Positions 37,101 to 47,400 of a DNA stretch of 64,000 nt are shown here, piece by piece. The stretch lies in NCBI GenBank assembly GCA_964017045.1, contig OZ024796.1, positions 926,501-990,500 on the forward strand, in the 5' to 3' direction. The translations under genes were made by a program, and so were the position numbers. Positions within the stretch are counted from its first letter, which is position 1. Every line of letters begins with the position of its first letter. The notes under the pieces are model-generated. The model searched no databases. It was given only the letters and a program-made list of their open reading frames with translations, and was not told the origin of the DNA. The DNA is from Omphiscola glabra. Lineage: Eukaryota; Mollusca; Gastropoda; Lymnaeidae.

Positions 37101-40100
37101 ATGTTATTGAGATAATAATGGCAGAAATTTTGCGATAATTTCTACCTGCTATTGCAAAAACTCATCACAATTCCTTATTTTAAAAAGCAGTATCTATGTA
37201 ATGATGTTTTATGTTTCTTATTATATTAGCTTTGGCTAAAGAGGCAATTCTTGCTATGAGGTCATGGCTGTTTATTTATATCAAATTAATTTTGATGTTA
37301 TTTCCCAATTTCAACAGCGCTCTAAAAAACGCACTAAAAACAACAGATGTTGGGTTTTCCCAATAAATTTGATTCTTGGATCATACTTTTTTAATTTAAT
37401 TTTTTTTTCATAACATTCCAAGTTTGGATAAAATGCTTAAAATAGTTCCTTGATTGTTATTATAAATGTATTTGTAATTTAAAATAATAATACTTAAACA
37501 TTTAATAAAATAAAAACAAATATTTATTTTTTTTGCGCATGTAAAGTCATTTGATTTTTGTAAAATAATAGAAAATTACTATTATTGTTTTTAAGAATCC
37601 CAACGTATTTAAATCGCTTTATTTCTTTGCCGTTATGGTCAGCCTTGCTCATTCTTATATATATATTTTTTTTTTAAATTGGAGTAGTTAATTCATCACT
37701 GACTGCCAAAGAGTAATATCATTGTCTAGCACAGTGGTTCTCAACCTTTCTAATGCCGCGACCCTTTAATACAGTTCCTCATGTTGTGGTGACCCCCAAC
37801 CACAAAATTATTTTTGTTACTACTTCATAACTCTAGCGAAAATGTGTTTTTTCGTTAGTCTTAGGCGACCCCTGAGAAAGGCTTGTTTGACCCCCAAAGG
37901 GTCACAACCCACAGGTTGAGAACCTCTAGTCTAGCACAATCCAAGATTGTATTGCTTTAATATTGTCGATTTGTTTTATGTATTTCAAACAATTAAAAGA
38001 AATAACAACATTTATTTCATTTCTAACTAACAGCTATAGTCACTGCAAGTAGGAGAATCTTCTCTAACAGCTATACTCACTTCAAGGAGTGGAAGCTTCT
38101 CAAACTAACAGCTATATTCCCTACAAATAGGGACATCTTCTCTAACTAACAGCTATACTCCCTTCAAGGAGTGGAAGCTTCTCAAACTAACAGCTATAGT
38201 CCCTACAAGAAGGGGAAGCTTAATTTTATTTAAAAGCATTATTATGCCTGATTTAAAGTTTTACAGAATGCTATAATTATTAATAGCATCTTTACTGTAA
38301 AAGGTACAGAAATTGAAACATTTATGAAACTGGAAAAAGTCTTCAATTATCAAAACATATGCTTTCCATCAAAACTTTAATGATAACTTTTATCAAGGAT
38401 ATTTCAGAATAAATTAATGTTCTCTTCTGACATATCAGCTTACCTTAAGGGCCACAAGTGTGAAAAAAAAGTTCCAGTGCACACCATATTCTGTAACATG
38501 TTCATGATAATCAGTACCTTTAACAGCTAAAAGTCTAGCAACCCCAAGTATCAGCAGAGGCGTGCATGAAAACACAGCCTTTTTCAACTGAGAATAGGCA
38601 GGCATTTTTACAACTTTATGTTTAGTCTCTGGACTAACAATGGCATTGGCAACAACAAATAATCCTACACCAATGTCCATTCCTCCAAAACCATACGTCT
38701 CTGTTTTGGCCAGCCTCCTTGGAAACACTGGGAAATCAACTGCCAATATTGCCACTGCTGTGCAAACATTTATGATTGATCTGAAGTATGTTACGAATGC
38801 TTTTCTACTATCCAAATTCGTCACATATAATGTGGATGAAACAACTTTATGAATCTGTCTTAGATACAGACAGTAAGCTGCACTGGTGAACAATATTAAA
38901 AAGGCAAATAATTCTATGTAGTCACAAAAAATTGTTACACTGATTATGTTTGGTAGAATCAACAACAGAAATTCCGACAGAATTCTTGGCCTGAAATTAA
39001 AAGTATTCACTTTATGAGAATGAGATACAATAATATAAGGACTGAAATTAAAAGTATTCACTTTATGAGAATGAGATACGATAATTTAAGGACTGAAATT
39101 AAAAGTATTCACTTTATCAGAATGAGATACAATAAAATAAGGACTGAAATTAAAAGTATTCACTTTAACACAATATAAAAATATAAGGAGATATAATATC
39201 TATTTTATTTTAAATTCTTATAATTTATATTGCTAAGAATCTTTATAAAGGTAAATTATGTTTAATTAATTGTAAAAGTTATATGTATGTTAGGTATTGA
39301 GACATGAGTTTGATAGCATTATAAATAGTCATATTGTAATTTATATTTATCAAACAAATGGTGTGCCATGTTGAGGAATATTAACATTATTTTGGATGTC
39401 AGTTGCCATGCCAATCAATTTATAGGATGCAAATCCTAACCTAGATTATGACTTGAGCAATAATAGTATACATTCTAGGTTTTGATTTTTGAAAAATTTA
39501 TTTTTTAAAAACAAAATCACGTATCTAATATCTATTGCTGAAATTAAAAGAAATTCGATGTAAAAATTCGGACATTCTCAAAATAAAAGAATAAACCATA
39601 TTTTATAGTGGTAACAACACCAATACTCTAGGAACAGGATTTGCAGTGAAAAAAGAAACAGTCAGTGTGGCCATAGGCTTCAAACCAGAAAATGAAAGAC
39701 GATGTTCTTTGTGTGTATGAGGAAAAATATTCAATATAACATTTATAAATGTACATGCTCCCACCGAAAGTACGGAAGATCAGGATAAAGAATTCTTTTA
39801 TGAGACACTGGAAAAGATCTATGAAGAGGCACCATGACATGATATTAAAGTAGTGATTGGAGACTTAAATGCCAAAATAGGAAAAGAAAAGGTGTTCATG
39901 ACAACTATTGGCAAGGAAAGTCTGCATGAAGAATCTAATGACAATGGGATCCAACTCATAGACTTTGCTGTAGGAAAAGGGATGTCAGTTAGCAGCACCA
40001 AGTTTCTGCACGATTGCTCATGCACGCCCCTTCCTCCCCCCACACCCTCTCTGTGGCTATTTGAGGATATTTTCTTAGTGGGAGGGGGCAGTGTGGAGCC

Positions 40101-43100
40101 AGAGTTGATATTTTTGTTACGGTGAGCCACAACCAAACTGACCATGTTCTAATCGATCGGAGGAATGGATCAGGTATACTAGATGTAAGAAGCTATCAAG
40201 GAGCAGATGCAGACTCTGACCATCTACATGTAAGGGATAAATATAAGCAGAGAATAAGCATAATTCACAATGGCCGTAATCAGAGAGAGAAACGATATGA
40301 TTACAGAAAGCTTACCAAAAACCCACAAACTGCAAAAGCTTACCAAAATGAAGTAGATGCACAGCTAGAAGCATCACAGGAAGAAATTTGTAAGGAAAAC
40401 AACATAAATGAACAGTGGGATACGATAAAAAATTCCACGAAAAGATCAGCAGAAAAAGTAGTAGGAGTCCAGCAAACTAACAATAGAGTAGGCTGGTTTG
40501 AAATGAATGCAGAGAGGCTTTCAAAGAAAGGAAAAAAGTAAGAATGATCATGTTACAAAGGGAAACCAAAAAGACAACACAAACATACAAGGAAGCCAGA
40601 TGAAAAGCCACAAAAATGTGTAGGAACAAAAAGAGGGAATGGGAAAACGCTAACCAAAAGAAATAGAAGACTTATCAAGAGAGGGAAACATCAGAGGAAT
40701 GTACATGAAGATAAAAGGTGAAAAGAATGGATACCAAGCCAGACTGCAAATGTGTGAGAGCCACGATGGAGAATTAATTTCGGAAAATAGTTAAGCACTG
40801 GAGAGGTGGGCTGAATATTTTGAGAACATATTGAATGCAGACAATAGACAAGGTGAAGATTACCAACCACCACATAGAGAAGCAAACCCTTTTATAAACT
40901 CCCCAACTCTAGAAGAAACTAAAGAAGTAATCAATTATATGAAAAACCACAAAGGTCCTGTAGAAGACTTCATCACAACAGAACTTATTAAATATGGAGG
41001 AAGAGAACTACACACTCAGATACATAAACTTATAACTGAAATTGGGCAAGAAAAGAAAATTCCAAAAGAATGGGAAACAGCATTAAAAACCCCAATACAC
41101 AAGAAAGGCTCCACACTACAGAGGAATCTCCCTATTAAATGTTTCATACAATATACTGATAAAGCTAATTGCCAAAAGACTACAACGTACACTGAAGAAA
41201 GACTAGGTGATTAACAATGTGGATTCAGGCAAAACAGATTAACGACTGATCAGATTTTCATCACCTATTAGAAAAATTTTATGAATACAATGTGGATTCA
41301 GGCAAAACAGATTAACGACTGATCAGATTTTCATCACCTATTAGAAAAATTTTATGAATATAATATCCCAGTACATAACCTCTTTGTGGACTATAAAATG
41401 GCCTATGACAGCATCAAAAGAAAATATCTATATGAGACTCTGCAGGAGTTTGGCATACCCAACAAACTGACAAGACTGATAAATGTGAAATTGAGCAACT
41501 CAAAAAGCAAAATCAAGGTTCAAAGAGAATATTTAAGAGAATTTAATATTAGACGAGGCCTAAGACAGGGAGACTCACTGTCTTGTATGCTATTTAACCT
41601 AACATTAGAGAGAGTTATAAGAAGCATACATATTGACGCCTGAGGAACAATAACAGGGTACTTTCTGAGGGAAATCCAAGACCCACAACCAATGGACACT
41701 CTACAATCAACCCCTTCAGTGTCTTGCATATGCTGATGACAGTGGATAAAAGAGTTGTGGTCTACTAGTCTAGAGCGAGAGAAGACATTATTGTTAAATT
41801 ATTCAAGAGTGCGGCATATGTCATGCTCTCAATGGCAGTGAAGACCATCTTATATATGAAGAGGACAACAATGATGATGAAGAGGAAGAAGAAAAAAGTT
41901 CAAATGATGATTTTCAGGGATTTTAAGGTCAGTTTGGTTTTATAAACTGAGAATTTTTTTTTAGTCTGGCTTTGCAATCTAATAATAAAAATGGTAAAAA
42001 TAAAATTTAAATTGCTTAAAAATTAAGGTGTGTCTTATAGTCTGTAGCGTCTTATAGTCCATAAAATATGGTAGTTAGGTCTGAGTGGAAGGAAGTAGTG
42101 AGGCAGGCCAAAGCTCTACATGGGCTGTAGCGCCACAGGGATGGATGGATAGTCAATAGTATAGTCACTCTAGTAAAATTCTAGTTCTAGGCTAGGTCTA
42201 AGTAAACTGTTAAACTAGTGTCAGTGTGTCAGAGTGTGAATGTGTAGTAATGTGAACTACTATACTGAATACTGTCTCTTATTAAATTATGGGAAGCGTT
42301 ATCCGCACAGCTCTGCGAATAATGCCGAGCGTTATCGGCAGACCGAAATCTTCGAATAATGCTGAGCGTTATCGGCAGACCAAAATCTTCGAATAATGCA
42401 GGGCGTTATCGGCAGACCAAAATTTAGAGTAATTAGGATCATATTCCAAGTGCCCGGGGGTGGGGGGGGGGTGGTGTAAGTGTGATTTCATTAAATGAAT
42501 GTTTTGACAAAAAATAATGTCCAGCAGTACTAGCAAAACCACGGTCGTTGGCTTGCGTACACAGCGGCTGTAAAAGCAGCAAATCCTTGGTCTTTTTTGA
42601 CAGTTTTTAACTCTATGCGGTACTTGTAATTTTAATTTTAAACTCTTGTTAAAACTGAAAACTATTTATTTAAAAATTATTTAATACCTGCAAGATTAAA
42701 CTAAAGTAGAACTGATATTTTCATTTTCATTATGTGCAGGGCTGGAGTCCTGCATGAACGCAAGGGAACGACGTTCCTGTAAAACTTTAATAGTAATATT
42801 TTTTTTTAATTTGATAATATACATTTTATTTATTTTGGGGGTTGGGAGGAAGATATTTGGGTAAGTTCCACGCTTTTGTAAAGGGCGAGCATTTCTTAGT
42901 ATTTAATTGGTCATATATCTGGCTTCTTAGTAAGTGAAACGCATTTTATATCATAATCATAACCTGTGGCGTACCCCCACAAATGTTATTGACTATTGAT
43001 TGCACAGATTTTTAGGTTAAAATTGGCTTTAATTTTTTAATAGATGTATTTGAGTGTAAAAAATGCAAGATAATGATTAAATGTATGTTCTTTCTGCCGA

Positions 43101-43986
43101 ACCCACCTTCCCTCCGACAACTGTTATATGCAGCAGATAGAGGGACCTATGCCTATATATCATCCTTTCTATTTGTTTTCTCATTTCTTATTATTTTCAA
43201 ATTCAACATATACTTAAAATATTTCAATCGCTAAAAAATATTTTTAAAATTCTCATAAAACTAATGTTACAAATGAACATAATTATTAAATATAAAATAT
43301 ATTTTAATGAAAATGAAGAAGAAAAAAAAAGTAAAATTCGATCCCCATCTAGTATATGATCAGATAATGTAAGATCGCTTAGCGCATACTCTACCACAAG
43401 ACCACACAAGTTCACATCCAACTGCCTTAACTTAAAACCAGGTCAATGGTACATTTTTGCTGCGGTGTACGCAGGCATAGGTCCAAGGTTTGCTAGATAA
43501 ACCGCTACTGTGTACGCAGGCATAAGTCCATGGTCTTACGGAAATTCGTTCTTTTTTTATTTTTTTTTATTCATTTATTAGTGAAGTAATGTAAAAAAGA
43601 ATAAATAGTTCGGCAGACAGAAATCTTCGAATAACGGCGAGCGTTATCGGCAGACCAAAATCTTTGAATAACGGTGAACGTTATCCGCAGAGCTGTGCGA
43701 ATAATCACTTCGTTTAATTATATTAAAAAACGCGGTGCTATCTCTTCGCATTTACCAATTGTTATTATAATTTATGACATTATGACAGACTATCCATGGT
43801 TGTACTAAGTAAGCTTAATTGTAACACAAACCTTAAAAGTTTACCGACTGAGGAGAGCAAAAACAAATCTCTTGCAAAACAAGCAAAGCAGGAAATGCTA
43901 GTCGTCATCGTCACCTCTAGGTAGTTTGTACCATTGTGGCCAGCGATGAATTTTTCGTGCTCCAGTTTATAATTATAAGAAGACAT
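34199..43986 (-). CDS. PIGW: GPI inositol acyltransferase PIGW
   Basis: An ER multipass enzyme that adds an acyl chain to the inositol of glucosaminyl-PI during GPI-anchor synthesis. Five exons join in frame on the minus strand: 43832-43986, 38444-38990, 35744-35991, 35022-35163 and 34199-34633, giving 508 residues (human about 504). Diagnostic blocks are [20 protein letters not shown], the [13 protein letters not shown] segment, [15 protein letters not shown] and, near the end, [10 protein letters not shown]. Hydrophobic segments recur throughout. Exon 1 is inferred from the [10 protein letters not shown]...DLFL match and from phase: the donor after TTTTAAG leaves two bases that complete the first codon of exon 2. 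The exon 2 acceptor is embedded in a 51-bp tandem repeat. Intron 1 is 4.8 kb and hosts an RTE relic and a palindrome-rich element. The human gene has an intronless coding region, so these introns are lineage-specific gains or were lost in vertebrates. Confidence 0.94.
35397..35446. promoter_or_regulatory. Cluster of five AGGTCA half-sites
   Basis: AGGTCA occurs at 35397, 35409 and 35421 (12-bp spacing) and inverted, as TGACCT, at 35431 and 35441. The third and fourth form the palindrome AGGTCACCAGTGACCT. These match nuclear-receptor half-sites, but the cluster lies in PIGW intron 3 and may simply be a 12-bp tandem repeat. Confidence 0.4.
36870..37081. mobile_element. hAT-like MITE, family of 56999-57198
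   Basis: The 212-bp element in PIGW intron 2 has an internal sequence (GGCGGGCCATAATGCTTTATGAAAAACTTGTG) that is the reverse complement of the element at 56999-57198. It is flanked by TACTAGAA and TACTAGTA, a 7-of-8 target duplication. Confidence 0.75.
37732..37928 (-). mobile_element. SPIN-like hAT MITE, copy 1 (PIGW intron 2)
   Basis: The 197-bp element starts CAGTGGTTCTCAACCTTTCT AATGCCGCGACCC and ends with GGTTGAGAACC. It has an exact 8-bp target duplication GTCTAGCA (37724-37731 and 37929-37936). Sequence and ends agree with my recollection of the SPIN non-autonomous consensus. Internally deleted, no transposase. Confidence 0.85.
38026..38222. repeat. ~50-bp tandem repeat, 4 copies
   Basis: Alternating units with ACTAACAGCTATAGTC plus CTACAAGNAGGG or CTTCAAGGAGTGGAAGCTTC, in PIGW intron 2. 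The alternation suggests a two-unit higher-order period near 100 bp. Confidence 0.8.
38988..39168 (-). repeat. 51-bp repeat containing the PIGW exon 2 splice acceptor, 3-4 copies
   Basis: The acceptor CTTTTAATTTCAG of PIGW exon 2 recurs every 51 bp (exon starts would be 38990, 39041, 39092 and 39143). Using the second acceptor adds 17 in-frame codons (begins [10 protein letters not shown]) without a stop. Using the third brings in TAA at once, so only the first two give an intact protein. Confidence 0.9.
39605..41760 (+). pseudogene. Broken RTE-clade LINE in PIGW intron 1
   Basis: Plus-strand frames show an apurinic-type endonuclease ([20 protein letters not shown]), a TDHVLID linker, and then reverse transcriptase ([29 protein letters not shown] with YADD at 41729-41740). 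Stops, a foreign-looking segment near 40017-40120 and a 73-bp tandem duplication at about 41216-41360 disrupt it. The element lies antisense to PIGW. It is not the same copy or subfamily as the relic at 27886-28600. Confidence 0.85.
41808..42075 (+). mobile_element. 3' remnant of a pogo-like DNA transposon
   Basis: After a frame break, 41810-41926 reads [20 protein letters not shown] followed by an acidic run and ends NDDFQGF-stop. This resembles the acidic C-terminus of pogo/Tigger-type transposases. About 110 bp further is GCGTCTTATAGTCCATAAAA, similar to terminal repeats seen with such elements. The N-terminal and catalytic parts are absent. Confidence 0.4.
42290..43712. mobile_element. 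Putative non-autonomous element bounded by palindrome-rich repeats
   Basis: The left end has CGTTATCCGCACAGCTCTGC then three copies of a 37-bp unit (GAGCGTTATCGGCAGACC core, 42330-42425). The right end has two further units (43612-43690) and ends in GTTATCCGCAGAGCTGTGCG. The left CGCACAGCTCTGCG and right CGCAGAGCTGTGCG blocks are reverse complements, while the 37-bp units point the same way at both ends. The interior encodes nothing recognisable. Confidence 0.5.
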
Positions 43987-44425
43987 TATGAGGCTGGATG
44001 TTTATATTTAATGCGCGATTGTCTTATTGTTTTTATAGATATAAAGTTATCTATTGGTAAGAAAGCGTAAATCAAAATGTGTGGATACGCCGGAGACAAC
44101 AACTGATTGTTTATGTACCGCTCTTCAATTTAGGAAATAATATATAATAATCGGATCAAAACTGTTTATTATGATTTGTAAAACTTTGAACTATTTATTA
44201 CATATGTCTCATTCCCAGATAATAGTCACTATCATTTCTTGTTCGATATTTCTTATATCACTAAAGTTTAATTATTTAAAGAAATATATATTTCTTTTAG
44301 AAATATTTTAAGTTGATGAACAAAAAGTCGAAACAAAAATTCTTCAAATTTATTTCAATTATCATATTATGGGCAACCCAAAGTAGATCACATGACATCA
44401 AAAATAAAATAAAACAACAAACAAA
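43987..44425. promoter_or_regulatory. Bidirectional PIGW-LMBRD1 promoter region
   Basis: The 439 bp between the divergent start codons must hold both promoters unless an upstream untranslated exon exists. TCACATGA, an M-box type E-box, lies at 44388-44395, 31 bp before the LMBRD1 ATG. No TATA box is obvious. Confidence 0.55.
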
Positions 44426-47400
44426 ATGGCGGTACCAGGAGTAGTTATCGCTGCAGGGTGGATTCCTTTTATTGTTGTCCTTGTGGTAATATTTTTGGAA
44501 TTGTATTTCTTATTTTTATTTGATTGTTTTAAAAGTTTTAAGACGCCAAGCCAGAATAAAGTTAATTAGTATGAATCAAGCAATGAATGATCGACTCATG
44601 ACTGACTGAGTCATGACCGATCGCGGATATAAATTATATAGAATAGATGAAAATAAATTAGTAAGTCAGATTTTATGCATTTTTAAGGGTTCAGGTTAGG
44701 TGTAGTGACAGTGAATTATAAAAGTTCACGGGTTGTGGCAACCAAGAAGGCGGCCGTGTGATACGTCATGGCACCAATTGTGTGCATTTACCCTTAAATA
44801 ATTTGAATTGTTAATCATACTTCAAGCTTCTACATAACAATAAAAACTTGCTCTACTATTTTCTTCACACAGCTTGAAAGCAGTCCTTCATTTATTATCT
44901 TTAATAATTAGACCTTAAATAATACATTTACATGTATCATGTTGTTTGTTAGCTTAAATTACATTACACGTATTGTTAGCTTAAATTACATGTCATGTAT
45001 CATTATTATTTGAGTATCATTCATACTAACCTATTGAACTGCAACCTGTAAGGATGATACCCCAGTTAAACCAAAGTTTCACACAATTGGCCTACATAAT
45101 TAAAAAAATAATGAACAATAATAATACAAATAAATGCATCTTATCAATCATTCATTAACGTGAATAAATTTAAAGAAAAGATGTTATAAGGCAGTGGTTC
45201 TCAACCTGTGGGTTGCAACCGAACGGCCCTTTCACAGGGGTTGCCTAAGACCATCGGAAAACACATGTACTCTGCAGTTATGGTGTAGCAACAAAAATAA
45301 TTGTGTGGTTGGGGCTTGGGGGATCGCCACAACATGAGGAACAGTATGAAAGGGTCGCGGCATCAAGAAGGTTGAAAACCACTTTTATAAGGTATAGTGT
45401 AAGACACACTCACACAGGCAGCTTGAACAGGACAAGGGTTCTTAAGCTTATTTTCATAAGCCAATGGACCCTTTCTAATAAGATACTTAGAGCTTATAAA
45501 ATTACAAAGGATTTCTTGACTCCTTTTCTCTGACACTCACAGAAACAGGGATTCTACAGCGTTATGAATGGTGTACCAACAAGAACAAAAAAAGTTTAGA
45601 CCACAAGTTAAGAACCCCTCATCTAGTACAAGCAACGACATTAATTATGACCATAAAGCCATGAATATTTTATGCTACCAGTTATTTTTAAAGCTAATTT
45701 AATTACAAGCCTAGGTCATGATTTTAGATGAAACAAATTTTTTAAATAGTATTTTGGGGTGAAATTTGTGTTGTATGTTATAGACTGATTAAAGTTTGAT
45801 GCAACACAATTAGAAGTATCAGAATACTTGAATTATAAAGAGTTATACAACAATTCATAAATGAATATTTTTATTGTTTTCTGGTTTGATAATTTGTTTA
45901 CAATTGAATTAATGAAAAATAATTATATTGAACATTGCAATTTGTTTATTCTTTATGTTCGTCTTTCTTTTCAACAAAATAATTTAGAAACATTAAATTA
46001 GAATGATACAACAAAATTAATGTTCACTTTCATATGGCAATATTTCATATGGCAATATTTCATATGGCAATATTTCATATGGCAATATTTCATATGGCAA
46101 TATTTCATTGGTAATATAATTTATAAATTTATTTGCAGCTAACATTGCTGTTTTCTGGGTTCTACATTCGGTATTTCATGCACAAGTATGACAGTGAGGT
46201 TTCTACGACTTTGACAGCAATATTTGCATTGACAGTGACACTGCTAACATCGGCACTTGTTCCTGTGGACATATTCCTGGTGTCATACATGAAAGATACA
46301 GATGGCACATTTAAGGTTGGTCGTTAAAAAAGTTATAAATTATAAAGTATTATGTTTTTATGATGACTTATTACTTTTTTTTTTCCACCTTTTGTCAATA
46401 ATATGTTTAAATTTTACTTTTACAAGTGTAAATAATTTGGATTGTTAATTATTCCATTTTATAATAAATAAGAATTTTACTGAAAGGTTAAATTATTTAT
46501 TCAAATGAAATATCATGTACACAGGAATGGGCTAATAATTCTTCAGTTCGTGATGAAACAGAGGACTCAGTTCTCATTGCATACTATGGTAAGTTAAACA
46601 AACATGAATTCGATACTATGAAATTAAGATTTCACTTTGACATTAATTAACGAGTTCCTGTTTAAGTGAAGTAATTTAAGCTTTACAATATAACTGCTCC
46701 TAATAATTTTAATATTCAGCTATATCTTTTGAAAGTGAATCCTTGTATTTCAGTCCTGTATGCGATAATTGCTTTCTGTCTGTTCCTGTTCCTCCCCTTC
46801 ATGTACTTCTTTTATGAAGAGAAAGATGAAAATTCATCATGTAAATCTGTAAGTAATGTATTATTAGTTATTACAATCAAATAACCAGTATATCCTAGCT
46901 TAGGTGGCAACCCCCCCACCCCTCCACCCCATTCCCCCACCTGAAATCATGATCTTAGCCAAGAATTAATCTTATAAGCATGAAAAAGAATTAATAGATG
47001 TACAGAAAACTTGCTTAATTTTATACATCTTTGAAGAAAAAAAAATGAGTCAGTTTTGTTAAATTTCCATGAGCTTAAAAACAAATTTATTAAAGGAGAA
47101 AAATTTTTGAATTAAATAAATGATATGCTTGTATTCATTCTTTTTGTTCAAATGATACATTTCTTCCAGCGATGCTGCACAGCATTAAAGTACTCCATTG
47201 TGACTGTCCTTATTGCTGCAACATTTTTGCTTATTGGGTATGATTTTACATACAGACAAAAATTATCCAAGAACATATAATTTATTATCAGTCTTATTTA
47301 TCTGTCAAGTTGAATTGTTTAACAACACTAACTTGGAGAACGAAAGATGAGATTCTTTTCTTTTTCGATTCAAGAATATTGTGATTGTCAACTTTTTGTT

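Noticed and set aside
39001..39061. Upstream extension of PIGW exon 2 starting at an internal Met (MNTFNFSPY)
   Set aside because: The exon 1 match at 43832-43986 fits the family N-terminus and phase; the extension is intronic tandem repeat, though alternative acceptor use remains possible.
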